NCBI GenBank assembly: GCA_038106185.1
Contig: JAYODE010000010.1
Span: 23,303 to 87,302 of the forward strand
From: UBA4582 sp038106185
Lineage (GTDB): Bacteria > Pseudomonadota > Gammaproteobacteria > Pseudomonadales > Azotimanducaceae
Length of the DNA stretch: 64,000 nt
Direction of reading: 5' to 3'
A model generated the notes under the pieces. The model saw only the letters and a program-made list of their open reading frames with translations, had not been told where the DNA came from and did no database searches. Numbering within the stretch: the stretch's first letter is position 1; each line of letters begins with the position of its first letter. The translations under genes were made by a program, and so were the position numbers. Shown here piece by piece: positions 7,954 through 17,274 of the stretch.

Positions 7954-10900
7954 ATGAGCAAAAAAACTCCCCAACAAGCCATCGTCAACCTGTTAGAGGC
8001 GATGCTGTTAATTCTACTGGTTCTTGTCGCAGCCTATGTCTCTTTAGGACGTATGCTAATTCCTCGAGTGGATGACTACAGGCCACAGATCGAGAGATTG
8101 CTTTCGGCTGCGCTGAATGTGCCTGTTCATATTCAGGCGCTTAGTGGAGAGTGGCATTACCTTGACCCTCGGTTGGAAATCGACGGTTTTCGGATCGGCA
8201 ACGATGCGGCGGGTATCACCTTTAATCGGCTGACAGTGGAATTGAACTCTTTCCAGAGTTTACTTGAGAGAGAACTCGTCGTTAGCGATCTTTTTATCGA
8301 CAGTCTGTCCTTGCGGTTGATCCAGAACTCATCCGGTGCGTGGCAAATTGATGGTATGCCGGTGGCTGAAAGCCCGCCAGACCTCTCAATATTACTAACT
8401 TCGTTACCCTATCTTGAGTCGGTAGAAATGACTTCCCTGCATATCGATGTAGAGGGTCAACTTGCGCATTATCAAATTCGAAATCAACCTGACCAGGTTT
8501 TCGAATTGCGGGCAGACGGTGCGAAAAAATCCATGTCATTGCCTCTGTCTGTACAGAAACTCGGTGAAAATTCCTATAAGGACAGCCTGCAGTTGCTGGG
8601 CGAGTATCGTGGTGATCCGAGAGAGCTTGATAGCTTCTTTGCCAGCTTATATTTGCAAGTACCCAGTATTGAGCTGGCTGATTTGATTCGGCCATTCGAG
8701 GCGCAAAAATTTGAATTCACTGAACTGGGCCTGGGTGGTGAATTCTGGCTGGACTTTGATGGCTCAGTGCTTGAGTTGCGAGGTTCAACTCTGACCGGTG
8801 CAGTCAGAGCCTTAGTGGATGGCCAACAATTAACCCTGTTGAAGGACTTGCGCAGTGAATTTTCTGTCGTACGCAAGAACCTGAACGAGGTCCAAGTTTA
8901 TTTCGAGTCCTTGAGTGCTGAAGCCGAGAGCGAGCGCGTTGAGTTGAATGAACTGTCGGTCGTTTATCGGAACCTGGAGGGAGACCAATCCCTGGTTGCC
9001 TATTTGCCCACATTGTCTATTGATAGCCTCGTCAAGGTGGTGACGGGAACAGGTCAGCGAACCGCGCTATTGTCGGAAAAGACCAATGAGGTCCTGAGCA
9101 CTATGGCTCTGAGTGGAGAATTAGAGCAGCTATTTTTCTACCTTGACGACCTTGAGTCGAAGCCAGTACCCCATTTTTCGGGTCTTGTTCGAGGCCTTGC
9201 GCTAGGTGCATACGCCGGCGTACCTGGCATCAGTCACCTCGATGGCTTCGTCTCGCTGAGTCAGCAGAGTGGCTTTCTGGATATCCATAATGACGGCAAT
9301 TTCAAGCTCGATTTTGGCGCTATGTTCCCATCGCCCTGGTCATTTGACTCAGCCCATGCGCGATTAAATTACACCGTCACACCCGAAGCTGTGCAAATCA
9401 GTAGTGGTTTGATTAAGCTGACTGAGGGGCAATTAGTTGCTGCTGGGCGCGTCCAGATTAATTTGCCACCCGATCGTGAAAATCATACCTGGGGTCTGGA
9501 GATAGGTATCAGGCAGGCGGATTTGCAGACTGCGCATCGATATTTACCTGAAGTACTGAGTCCGACGCTTCGAGAGTGGTTAGTTCGAGCTATGGTCAAA
9601 GGGTCTGCTGCGGAAAGTGGTCTGTTGTTTCATGGATCGCTGTTTCGAGACGCTCCAAAAATACGTAAGGTCCATGAGCTTTATTTTAATGTTGAAGAGG
9701 CCACGCTGGCCTACGATCCTGCCTGGCCTGTGCTGCAGGCGCTGGATGCGACTGTCTATATCAATAATGCTAAGGTAGAGTCCCATCACGGGACGGCAAC
9801 CATTTTTGCCAGCGAACTCGAACAGATCGAGGTCAGCTTGCCCATTACGCCAGAGGGCATCGCGGATACCATCCATGTCAGCGGTGCTATTCGAGGTGAT
9901 TTCAGTGATGCGGTCAAGGTCCTTAACGAAACACCGCTGGCGACGATCACGGGTGAGATGGCAAGCACCTGGGCGGCATCAGGAAAGATAACGGGCGACA
10001 TCAGATTGAATGTGCCCCTCGGGCCACGGGCCGGAGAGCCCGTTAAGGTCAAGGTGTCAGTAGATATTGATAGCGGTGATTTACTGATGGGTAACGCAAA
10101 TCTCGCGGTAAATGCTATTGTCGGCAATGTCAGTTATACCAGCGACAAGGGCTTAACCGCGGCGCCATTCGAGGCTTTAATATTTGGAGAGCCCGCTCGT
10201 CACGAAATCCTCTCGACCCTCGACTCAGCAGGCACCCTTCGTGAGATTCTGGTGGTGGGTGATGGTCGAGTTGATGTTGAGGAACTTTATACCTGGTCCG
10301 AACAAGCGCTGTTGACCAAAGCAGCGGGGAAGTTTGATTATCACTCGGCTATACGAGTACCGGTGGGAGGGACGAAAGGTGGCCTGTCTGTAGAGATCAC
10401 ATCAAACCTGTTAGGGGTCGCGATCGACTTGCCCCAACCTATGGGAAAACTCGCCCTAGATCCTATGCCGATGAAATATCAGCAAACGTTTTTCGAGTCG
10501 AGTGATGAAGTCGGCCTGACATTAGGCGACAGGGTCAAGGCACTGCTAAAACGTCGCGAGGGAAGTTTGGTCGGTGGTCAAGTCCACTTCGGGCTGAGCC
10601 CTATGGGTGCCGTGGCTTTCGATAAATTGCGAGTGACAGGCGAGTTGCAGAGGGCTGATTACGGCTTATGGCAGCAACTCAGCGAAGACTTGGCGTCGAG
10701 AATGGAGATTTCCTTGGCGTCTGAAGTCGCCCAAACCCTTGACTCGGTAGATCTGCATGTAGAGCACTTCACCGTATTCGGTTTTGAGCTTGAGTCTATC
10801 GATCTGAATGTATCTCGGCGTGAGCAGGCATGGAACGTTGCAGTTCAAAATGAGATTCTCAAGGGAATAGTCGGTGTCCCGGATGACACTGAAATTCCGA

Positions 10901-11904
10901 TAGATCTTGATCTCGAGTATCTTAAATTCATAACCCAGGACGATAATATTGATCCGTTTGAGAACTTGGATCCCGGTGACTTAATCGCAGTTAACTTTCG
11001 CACCAAGCGTCTCATGAAGGATGCTGAGGACTATGGTAGCTGGGCATTTAATTTCAGACCGAATAGGCAAGGCGGAAGATTTGAATCGCTGACGGCGAAT
11101 GTTAAGGGTTTACAGATTGACTCATCAGCCAGTATTGATTGGCGAGTCAGTGATGTTGGTCAGCAGAGTCATTTTGTTGGCACCGTTAAGGCTAACGACT
11201 TAGCCGTTGCGTTAAAACAGTGGGGTTTTGCGTCAAGTATACAGGGCAATGACTTTGTCTTCGAAAGTGATATTCACTGGGCCGGCTCGCCGACCATGAT
11301 CGAGTTCGATGTGATTGAAGGTCACATTACCATCAGCGCAAAAGGCGGTAGGTTTGTTCAGGCTGAGTCGAGTACCGGTGCGCTAAAACTGCTGGGAATA
11401 TTTGATTTCGCGTCTCTTGCTAGACGCTTTCGGTTTGATTTTTCAGATATCGTTAACGAGGGCTTCTCATTTAACAAGATAAACGGTGGAGCAAGATTCA
11501 ATCGCGGAGTCGTCGATGTGCTGCAACCCATTACTATCGAAGGATCTAGTAGTATATTCAGGGTCGGTGGGCAGTTGAATACGAACACGGGCGCGCTCGA
11601 CAGTGACCTGATAGTGACCCTGCCTGTGAGTCGTAATTTGCCTTGGTATGCCGCCTATTCTGCATTGGCGAACCCGCTGGTCGGAGCCGGTGTGTTTATA
11701 GCGCAGAAAATATTTGAAGACCAGATCAATAAAATGACCAGTGCGAAATATAAGGTGACAGGAACTGTTGATTTACCGGTCATTGAGTTTGTCTCGATAT
11801 TCAGCGACTCCGTTCGTGAAACACCCGAAGTTGAGCCGGCAACTGAGACGATCAGTGAAGATCGTAAGGATTCTGCGGTCGCGAGTCCCCAAGCGCCAGA
11901 GTAA
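7954..11904 (+). CDS. yhdP: YhdP family AsmA-like protein (intermembrane phospholipid transport)
   Basis: YhdP is one of the large AsmA-like bridge proteins; with TamB and YdbH it supports phospholipid movement from inner to outer membrane in E. coli. The 1316 residues fit the family. There is one N-terminal membrane helix (about residues 12-31, LEAMLLILLVLVAAYVSL) and then a very long periplasmic part of repeating beta strands. The C-terminal region holds the recognisable segments SSTGALKLLGIFDFASLARR and LPVSRNLPWYAAYSALANPLVGAG. It sits 6 bp after rng, probably in the same transcript. The transport role comes from family knowledge. Confidence 0.93.
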   Translation: MSKKTPQQAIVNLLEAMLLILLVLVAAYVSLGRMLIPRVDDYRPQIERLLSAALNVPVHIQALSGEWHYLDPRLEIDGFRIGNDAAGITFNRLTVELNSFQSLLERELVVSDLFIDSLSLRLIQNSSGAWQIDGMPVAESPPDLSILLTSLPYLESVEMTSLHIDVEGQLAHYQIRNQPDQVFELRADGAKKSMSLPLSVQKLGENSYKDSLQLLGEYRGDPRELDSFFASLYLQVPSIELADLIRPFEAQKFEFTELGLGGEFWLDFDGSVLELRGSTLTGAVRALVDGQQLTLLKDLRSEFSVVRKNLNEVQVYFESLSAEAESERVELNELSVVYRNLEGDQSLVAYLPTLSIDSLVKVVTGTGQRTALLSEKTNEVLSTMALSGELEQLFFYLDDLESKPVPHFSGLVRGLALGAYAGVPGISHLDGFVSLSQQSGFLDIHNDGNFKLDFGAMFPSPWSFDSAHARLNYTVTPEAVQISSGLIKLTEGQLVAAGRVQINLPPDRENHTWGLEIGIRQADLQTAHRYLPEVLSPTLREWLVRAMVKGSAAESGLLFHGSLFRDAPKIRKVHELYFNVEEATLAYDPAWPVLQALDATVYINNAKVESHHGTATIFASELEQIEVSLPITPEGIADTIHVSGAIRGDFSDAVKVLNETPLATITGEMASTWAASGKITGDIRLNVPLGPRAGEPVKVKVSVDIDSGDLLMGNANLAVNAIVGNVSYTSDKGLTAAPFEALIFGEPARHEILSTLDSAGTLREILVVGDGRVDVEELYTWSEQALLTKAAGKFDYHSAIRVPVGGTKGGLSVEITSNLLGVAIDLPQPMGKLALDPMPMKYQQTFFESSDEVGLTLGDRVKALLKRREGSLVGGQVHFGLSPMGAVAFDKLRVTGELQRADYGLWQQLSEDLASRMEISLASEVAQTLDSVDLHVEHFTVFGFELESIDLNVSRREQAWNVAVQNEILKGIVGVPDDTEIPIDLDLEYLKFITQDDNIDPFENLDPGDLIAVNFRTKRLMKDAEDYGSWAFNFRPNRQGGRFESLTANVKGLQIDSSASIDWRVSDVGQQSHFVGTVKANDLAVALKQWGFASSIQGNDFVFESDIHWAGSPTMIEFDVIEGHITISAKGGRFVQAESSTGALKLLGIFDFASLARRFRFDFSDIVNEGFSFNKINGGARFNRGVVDVLQPITIEGSSSIFRVGGQLNTNTGALDSDLIVTLPVSRNLPWYAAYSALANPLVGAGVFIAQKIFEDQINKMTSAKYKVTGTVDLPVIEFVSIFSDSVRETPEVEPATETISEDRKDSAVASPQAPE

Positions 11905-11942
11905 GTCAACCCTGAAGATGCCAGGGCAGATGGGAGATAGGC

Positions 11943-12770
11943 ATGAAGAATACGATTGCTTTGGTGCAGATGGTGAGCAGTCAAGTTGTCGATATTAACT
12001 TAAGCCGTGCCGAGGCGCTTATTCGTGAAGCCGCTCGCTCGGCGCAGTTCATCTTTCTGCCAGAAAATTTCGCCGCGCTGGCTGCCGCTAATCCCCGCCA
12101 GATCGGTGTTCAGGAGGCTGGAGCTAAGCCCATCATTCGCACTTTCCTCGCATCTTTGGCTAATGAGCTCTCCTGCTGGATTTTTGCGGGAACCATGCCC
12201 CTTGCCAGCCGCTCGAACGGCTCTGTTCCAAGCGATGGTCGAGTTCGAGCGGCATCGATTGTCTATGCGCCTGACGGTGCGGAGGTTGCGCGCTACGACA
12301 AGATCCATATGTTTGATGTCGACGTGGATGATTCGCAGCGCTATTACCGTGAGTCTTCGACTTTTGAACCCGGTGACAGCTTGACCGTCGTGCCAACGCC
12401 AATGGCCAGTATTGGACTCTCGGTTTGCTATGACATACGCTTTCCAGAGCTTTACCGAAAATTGGTTGAGCAGGGCGCTGAGTGCGTTCTGATTCCCTCA
12501 GCTTTTACGGCCATCACCGGCAAGGCGCACTTTGAAGTTCTTATGCGTGCCCGTGCGATAGAAAACGCGGTTTATACAATTGCGGCTTGCCAAGGCGGGA
12601 AACATGATTCAGGTCGCGAGACGTTTGGCCAGAGCATGGTGGTGAATCCCTGGGGCGAGGTAGTGGCGAGACTTGCGCAGGGAGAGGGTGTTCTGCTCGC
12701 CGCTATCGACAGAGAAGCAGTTCACCGAGTACGCCGCGAGATGCCTGTTCATCAACAGCGGCGACTCTAG
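11943..12770 (+). CDS. Nit-type carbon-nitrogen hydrolase (probable deaminated-glutathione amidase)
   Basis: This is a nitrilase-superfamily amidase of the Nit1/YbeM branch, which hydrolyses deaminated glutathione as metabolite repair. In 275 residues the Glu-Lys-Cys triad is clear: Glu41 (FLPENF), Lys120 (YDKIHMFDV) and Cys162 (SVCYDIRFPELYR). The KIHMFDVD segment is typical of Nit proteins rather than omega-amidases or biotinidases. It follows yhdP by 38 bp. Its TAG stop overlaps the stop of the convergent darP gene within one CTAG. In many related genomes tldD would follow here; it does not. Confidence 0.85.
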   Translation: MKNTIALVQMVSSQVVDINLSRAEALIREAARSAQFIFLPENFAALAAANPRQIGVQEAGAKPIIRTFLASLANELSCWIFAGTMPLASRSNGSVPSDGRVRAASIVYAPDGAEVARYDKIHMFDVDVDDSQRYYRESSTFEPGDSLTVVPTPMASIGLSVCYDIRFPELYRKLVEQGAECVLIPSAFTAITGKAHFEVLMRARAIENAVYTIAACQGGKHDSGRETFGQSMVVNPWGEVVARLAQGEGVLLAAIDREAVHRVRREMPVHQQRRL

Positions 12771-13312
12771 TCTTTTACAGTGTCGTTCACCGCACTGCTC
12801 TCGGTCTGAATTTCAAATGACTTCAAATACTGGAACAGTTTGCGAAACTGAATCTGTGGTGACTTGTCCTGCTCTTTCTCATTAATCGCCGCGCGTACGA
12901 GTTGGCGTAGATGCTGACGATCTATGGTCGGCGTATCATTGAAAATTTCTGCTAAAACTGAGTCGTCCTGACTGATCAATCGCTCTCGCCAGCGTTCAAG
13001 TTTATGGAACTTGTTAACGTGTTCCTGAGAGCTGGCATCGAATCGGTCAAGCAAGGCTTTGATTTTATCGGTTTCCACCTGGCGCAGGAGCTTGCCGACA
13101 TACTGCATCTGCCGTTTTCGAGCATTGCCTTTGGTAATTTTTCTACAGGCTGTCAGCGCCTCCATGATGTTGGAGGGAAGCAGTTCCTTGACATGGGCCT
13201 CTGGCAGTTCCAGGAGTCTTTCGCCCATGTCTCGAAGTGCGTGCATGTCTCGCTTGCGTTGCGATTTGCTCGGCGTATCGTCGTCATATTCTATAAAATC
13301 GTCTTCATTCAT
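12767..13312 (-). CDS. darP: Ribosome-associated protein DarP (YjgA, DUF615)
   Basis: DarP (YjgA) is a dual-action assembly factor associated with late 50S ribosomal precursors. The protein has the diagnostic KSQRKRDMHALRDMGERLLEL near its N-terminus and KGNARKRQMQYVGKLLR in the middle, and is rich in charged residues as expected for an rRNA binder. I start it at 13312 (MNEDDFIEYDDD, 181 residues), because the acidic start is usual for the family; an upstream ATG at 13375 would add 21 unlike residues. It is convergent with the Nit-type gene, the two stop codons overlapping. Confidence 0.92.
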   Translation of the reverse strand: MNEDDFIEYDDDTPSKSQRKRDMHALRDMGERLLELPEAHVKELLPSNIMEALTACRKITKGNARKRQMQYVGKLLRQVETDKIKALLDRFDASSQEHVNKFHKLERWRERLISQDDSVLAEIFNDTPTIDRQHLRQLVRAAINEKEQDKSPQIQFRKLFQYLKSFEIQTESSAVNDTVKD

Positions 13313-13419
13313 GGGGTTCAGGTTTCTTGCTTCTGGGTCGGTGTGAGTAGAGGGGCAGGGTCTATATCGAGTCACTAGCCCTGCGATAGTTCAGCGGCAA
13401 TCGCGCGCTGCGCTGCGAC

Positions 13420-14778
13420 TTATCCATAAAAGAGGGTTGCCAGACCCAGGAATGACATAAAACCGACGACGTCAGTAATCGTTGTCAGCACGACGCTGCC
13501 GGCTATAGCGGGATCAATCCCCAAGTTTTTAAGTATACCGGGCAGTAATGCACCCGCAAGGGCTGCGACGACGAGATTAATGATCAGTGCTGTTGCGATA
13601 ATCAAACCCAGCATCTTATCGTCGAATAAGGTGGCAGCCGCAGCCGCAACGATGGCTGCCCATAGCGCACCGTTGAGTACGCCGACGGCGAGCTCTCGCT
13701 TCATCAGCCAGCGTTTGTTGCTTTCCACCAGTTGGCCCTGCGCCATGCTGCGAATTACCAGGGTCAGTGTTTGACTGCCAGCAACGCCGCCCATACTTGC
13801 GACGATAGGCATCAAGACTGCCAGAGCGACGACCTTAGCGATGGTTTCTTCAAACAGGTTAATGACTGCCGACGCGAGGAAGGCGGTCATCAAGTTGGCG
13901 CCTAGCCAAAAAGCTCGACTTCTGGCGGTCCGCAGAATCGGCGCAAAGGTATCTTCGTCCTCAGTCAAGCCGGCCATACCCAGCAGTGAGTGATCAGCTT
14001 CGTCGACGATGACGTCTACGACATCGTCGATTGTGATTCGACCCAGCAGCTTGCCTGTCGGGCCAACGACGGGCGCAGACACCAAGTCGTAGCGCTGAAA
14101 TATGGCGGCGACCTCTGAGCGGTGAGCACTGGCTTGGATCGGCTCAATCTCCGTCACCATCATCTCTCGAACCGTCATAGACGGATCAGAGACCAGTAGG
14201 GTGCTGACGGGCAAAAGACCGATATACTCATCACTACTGTTGACCACCACCAGGTTGTCGGTCATGGGAGGTAATTCTGTGTGCCGGCGCAGGTAGCGGA
14301 GAACAACGTCCAACGTGACTCTCGGTCGAACACTGATGGTGTCCGTGTCCATGAGACCGCCGGCTGTGTCCTCCGGGTAGGACAGGAGGTTCTCAACCCT
14401 GGCCCTATCCTGAGAACCCATAGATTGCAGGACCTGATAGGTAATGGCGTCGGGTAGATGTTGAAGGATATCGGTCAGGTCATCGTCTGAAACAATTTGC
14501 TCGAGGATCGGAAGGAGTTCCTCGGCGGACTTGTCGGCGAGCAGATCGGGTATGACGTCAGGGTCGACCTGTTCAAGTATTTCGCTTTGTTCGTCGCTTG
14601 GAATGAGATTCCAGATAATCGTCCGCTCTTTAGGCGGCGACGACTCCAACAGTGCGGCAATGTCAGCCGGTCGCAAAGAGTCCAGCAGATTCTTAATTTG
14701 ATTGTAGGTTCCAGATTCGAATAAATCGCTCAAGGCTTCCCTGGGCGATGGGACTCTGGGGTCTTTTAGATCTGGCAT
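13420..14778 (-). CDS. mgtE: Magnesium transporter MgtE
   Basis: MgtE is a homodimeric Mg2+ channel gated by cytosolic magnesium. In order the protein has the superhelical N domain (about residues 15-120), two CBS domains (about 125-250, with EDTAGGLMD and VSAPVVGPTGKLLGRITIDDVVDVI), a connecting helix and five membrane helices with the pore motif PIVASMGGVAGSQTLTLVIR. The start at 14778 gives 452 residues and lies 13 bases after the ptsO stop; an upstream ATG at 14817 would overlap ptsO. The position suggests it is the last gene of the ptsN-rapZ-ptsO transcript. Confidence 0.94.
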   Translation of the reverse strand: MPDLKDPRVPSPREALSDLFESGTYNQIKNLLDSLRPADIAALLESSPPKERTIIWNLIPSDEQSEILEQVDPDVIPDLLADKSAEELLPILEQIVSDDDLTDILQHLPDAITYQVLQSMGSQDRARVENLLSYPEDTAGGLMDTDTISVRPRVTLDVVLRYLRRHTELPPMTDNLVVVNSSDEYIGLLPVSTLLVSDPSMTVREMMVTEIEPIQASAHRSEVAAIFQRYDLVSAPVVGPTGKLLGRITIDDVVDVIVDEADHSLLGMAGLTEDEDTFAPILRTARSRAFWLGANLMTAFLASAVINLFEETIAKVVALAVLMPIVASMGGVAGSQTLTLVIRSMAQGQLVESNKRWLMKRELAVGVLNGALWAAIVAAAAATLFDDKMLGLIIATALIINLVVAALAGALLPGILKNLGIDPAIAGSVVLTTITDVVGFMSFLGLATLFYG

Positions 14779-14791
14779 AAATTGCCTGCGT

Positions 14792-15061
14792 CTACTCTGC
14801 TTCCTCGAAAAGATCATTAATCAAGGCAACGATTTGCTGAAGTGCGGATGCTTCGTCTTCGCCATCGGCACGAATATTTAGAACTGTCCCTTTTGTTGCC
14901 TGAAGAATCATCATCGACATGATGCTCTTGCCGTTAGCCGTCTGACTCCCCTTGATTACTGTGATACTGGCAGAAAAACGCTGAGCGGTCCCAACGAATT
15001 TTGAGGCAGCCCTGGCGTGCAAACCCAACTTATTCTGGATCGTTGCTTCTTGTTCAATCAC
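14792..15061 (-). CDS. ptsO: Nitrogen PTS phosphocarrier NPr (HPr-like)
   Basis: NPr relays phosphate from EI-Ntr (PtsP) to EIIA-Ntr (PtsN) in the regulatory nitrogen phosphotransferase system; it transports no sugar. The 89-residue HPr fold carries the phosphorylatable His15 in NKLGLHARAA and Ser46 in GKSIMSMM. Its place next to rapZ and ptsN identifies it as NPr rather than the sugar HPr. It begins 13 bp after the rapZ stop. The genes are transcribed leftward as ptsN, rapZ, ptsO, mgtE. Confidence 0.94.
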   Translation of the reverse strand: MIEQEATIQNKLGLHARAASKFVGTAQRFSASITVIKGSQTANGKSIMSMMILQATKGTVLNIRADGEDEASALQQIVALINDLFEEAE

Positions 15062-15074
15062 AAAGGATTCTCGG

Positions 15075-15947
15075 TCAGGTGCGGTCAGGCAATATTTTAC
15101 TTAATTCCCGGTGCCGGATCTGCACATTTGTCCATTTGGGTTCAAAATACTGCTTTAACCGTTCGCTGATAAAGACTGAGCGGTGTTGGCCTCCCGTGCA
15201 GCCGATAGCGACTGTCATATAGCTCCGGTTATTGGCTTCGAAGCGTGGTAACCAGGCGCTCAGAAAACCGCTGATATCGTCGAGCATGGAAATGACATCC
15301 CCGTGTGATTCCAGGAACCCCTGGACAGGTAGGTCAAGACCGGTTTTTGACCGCAGATCTGTTTTCCAGTGAGGGTTCGGCAAGCAGCGTACGTCGAATA
15401 CCAGGTCGGCATCGACGGGTACTCCATTTTTGTAAGCAAATGACAAAAAGAGCAGCGCAAACTCGTGCCTTTCACCGGTTATGCGGGACCGAACCAGATC
15501 TCGAAGTTCATGAATCGTCAGGTTCGAAGTATCAATTGTCAGGTCGGCAAGTGACGAAATCGGATCTAGCAACCGGGTCTCTAGTTCCAGCGCCTCTCTA
15601 AGCGCTGTGGCTTTTCCTGATAGTGGGTGCTTACGTCTGGTTTCGCTGAAACGCTTGACGAGGGCCGCACTATTTGCATCTAAATAAACGACTCTCGTGT
15701 CGACGACAGTTCGATCGATACTTTCCATCACCAGGGGAAACAGGTCCAGGTCAGTGGCGATATTTCTCGCATCGATACTGACGGCAACATTTTGAGCGAC
15801 CTTTTCATGGCTGAGACGCTCTATTAGCGGCTTTAACAGACTTGCGGGTAGATTGTCGATGCAGTAAAGCCCCATGTCTTCAAGGACATGAAGTGCTGTA
15901 CTTTTGCCGGAGCCAGATCTGCCGCTGATGATGATAAGAGAAATCAT
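15075..15947 (-). CDS. rapZ: RNase adapter protein RapZ
   Basis: RapZ binds glucosamine-6-phosphate and, in enterobacteria, targets the sRNA GlmZ to RNase E, tuning amino-sugar supply for the envelope. The 290 residues carry the Walker A motif GRSGSGKST at 9-17, the CIDNLPASLL segment after it, and the C-terminal family signature GCTGGQHRSVFISERL. It lies between ptsN and ptsO, as in most gammaproteobacteria. No GlmY/GlmZ-type sRNA is visible in this window, so the sRNA role is from family knowledge only. Confidence 0.95.
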   Translation of the reverse strand: MISLIIISGRSGSGKSTALHVLEDMGLYCIDNLPASLLKPLIERLSHEKVAQNVAVSIDARNIATDLDLFPLVMESIDRTVVDTRVVYLDANSAALVKRFSETRRKHPLSGKATALREALELETRLLDPISSLADLTIDTSNLTIHELRDLVRSRITGERHEFALLFLSFAYKNGVPVDADLVFDVRCLPNPHWKTDLRSKTGLDLPVQGFLESHGDVISMLDDISGFLSAWLPRFEANNRSYMTVAIGCTGGQHRSVFISERLKQYFEPKWTNVQIRHRELSKILPDRT

Positions 15948-15985
15948 GGGTGATGACAGACTCCTTGTTGAGCGAGAAGGGCCAT

Positions 15986-16453
15986 TTAGCTGTGCAATCC
16001 AGCCAGTGGCATGATAGCACGCTCGAATAGCTCCTGGTTGCTCCCCGCAGCACTCAACAGGTCGCGATAGCCTTTAGTCTCAAAACTTTCAGCCAGCATC
16101 GCCAGTGCCTGTAAATGTTCGTCCACTTCCTCTGAGGGCACGAGTATCACGAACATGAGGTTGACTTTTTGGTCGTCAAAGGCGCCAAAATCGACAGGCT
16201 CCTGGAGTGAAATAAGGCTGCCGACAATTTCCTGGCAACTGCTCAGCCGACAATGAGGAATGGCAATGCCGTGGCCGATCGCAGTGGTACCCAGTTTTTC
16301 GCGGGCAATCAGGCTGTTGAAGATTTCTTCAGCGACAAGTCCCTCCATACTGGTCGCGATGAGCATCGCCGCTTCCTCTATGGCGCGCTTTTTGCTGCTT
16401 GCGCGGACATTGGCGTGGGTTCGGCTAAGGCTTAAAATTGATTCAATATTCAC
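15986..16453 (-). CDS. ptsN: Nitrogen PTS EIIA component PtsN
   Basis: PtsN (EIIA-Ntr) is the output protein of the nitrogen PTS and regulates potassium uptake and other targets by phosphorylation-dependent binding. The active His67 is in GIAIPHCRL, within the characteristic GTTAIGHGIAIPH. I use the GTG at 16453 (155 residues), because the product then begins at MNIESILSLSRTHANV, matching family length. The same frame extends upstream to a TTG at 16528 (180 residues) with no ribosome site. A good promoter lies further upstream at 16564-16593. Confidence 0.92.
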   Translation of the reverse strand: MNIESILSLSRTHANVRASSKKRAIEEAAMLIATSMEGLVAEEIFNSLIAREKLGTTAIGHGIAIPHCRLSSCQEIVGSLISLQEPVDFGAFDDQKVNLMFVILVPSEEVDEHLQALAMLAESFETKGYRDLLSAAGSNQELFERAIMPLAGLHS

Positions 16454-16563
16454 GTCGGGCTCTTTTGGTGCGGAGATGATGTCTGGTGAGTAAGGTGTGC
16501 CAAAGGCTAATGTTGAGTCCGGCACCAATAAAAGGGTCTTTGGGCGCTGTCAGCTCGCGTTGA

Positions 16564-16593
16564 ATTATACTCAGTCCAAGAAAAAGACGTCGA
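16564..16593 (-). promoter_or_regulatory. Candidate sigma-70 promoter for ptsN-rapZ-ptsO-mgtE
   Basis: On the minus strand a perfect TATAAT (plus 16564-16569) lies 18 bp after TCGACG (plus 16588-16593, four of six matches to the -35 consensus). Transcription would begin near 16557, giving a leader of about 100 bases before the GTG of ptsN. This would let the nitrogen PTS genes be transcribed independently of rpoN and hpf. Confidence 0.5.
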
Positions 16594-16628
16594 GCTAAGT
16601 TGAAAAAAAGTTGAGGCTGAATCAAGGG

Positions 16629-16661
16629 TAAATTGAAAGTAAATTGAAAGTAAATGGAAAC
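16629..16661 (+). repeat. 11-bp tandem repeat, three copies
   Basis: The unit TAAATTGAAAG occurs at 16629-16639 and 16640-16650, with a third variant copy TAAATGGAAAC at 16651-16661. The repeat lies upstream of the candidate ptsN promoter. Its function is unknown; it is one of several short intergenic arrays in the window with unrelated units. Confidence 0.85.
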
Positions 16662-16852
16662 TGCGAAGCGGGTTATTTGAAAGCCAATGGCCGGCGATGT
16701 TGAAGTTGACCGGTAGTCAGCAAAACACAAATGCAGGGTCCCAGCCCAAATGGCGCACGAAATGCGTCAAATGTTTAGAGCATAGGATCGACCGCGCCAG
16801 CGTGGGTGGGGGTCGACCCCTGCTCGTTGAGTTTAAGAATATAGTGTCAGGA

Positions 16853-17155
16853 TTAACGGACTTTGGCCTTCCTGTCGCCTGCCTTCTCTTTCTGCTTGAT
16901 CAACTGCCGATCAAGTTTGCTGGTCAGCTTGTCGATGGCGGCGTACAAATCATCAGACTCGGCGTCTGCGTAGATTTCGCCGCCGGAAATATGGATGGTC
17001 GATTCGGCTTTTTGGCGAAGTTTCTCAACGGTGAGTATCACGTTCATGTGGGTGATCTTGTCGAAGTGTCGCTCGAGTTTGTCGAGCTTGGTGATCACGT
17101 AATGACGTAATGAATCGGTGACATCCAGGTGGTGACCGCTAACGTTAATTTGCAT
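16853..17155 (-). CDS. hpf: Ribosome hibernation-promoting factor (short form)
   Basis: HPF binds the 30S decoding region in stationary phase and promotes formation of inactive 100S ribosomes. The 100-residue short form begins MQINVSGHHLDVTDSLRHYV and contains KLERHFDKITHMNVILTVEK, both diagnostic. The ATG at 17155 has a strong AGGAG site; an in-frame extension to 17206 has none. It lies between rpoN and ptsN, the usual place. A weak stem AGCCC/GGGCT at 17184-17202 stands just upstream of its leader. Confidence 0.95.
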   Translation of the reverse strand: MQINVSGHHLDVTDSLRHYVITKLDKLERHFDKITHMNVILTVEKLRQKAESTIHISGGEIYADAESDDLYAAIDKLTSKLDRQLIKQKEKAGDRKAKVR

Positions 17156-17274
17156 ATAGCTACTCCTTTGATAACACAACAATAGCCCAGTTTGTCCGGG
17201 CTCCAAATTTTCAGCGCTGTTCGCCGAACTTACACTCCTGTTTATTGTGACTCTGAGACGCTTGGAAGGTTCGC

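Larger units (their letters stand above)
16454..16852. other. Intergenic region ptsN / hpf
   Basis: This stretch of about 400 bp between two leftward genes holds the candidate ptsN promoter, an 11-bp tandem repeat (16629-16661) and a perfect 12-bp palindrome GGGGTCGACCCC at 16809-16820, about 35 bases past the hpf stop. The palindrome has no T tract and is too short for a normal terminator. I see no reading frame with family features. Confidence 0.6.

Noticed and set aside
16809..16820. GGGGTCGACCCC palindrome as terminator of hpf
   Set aside because: It is too short, has no loop and no T tract; it is recorded only as a palindrome.
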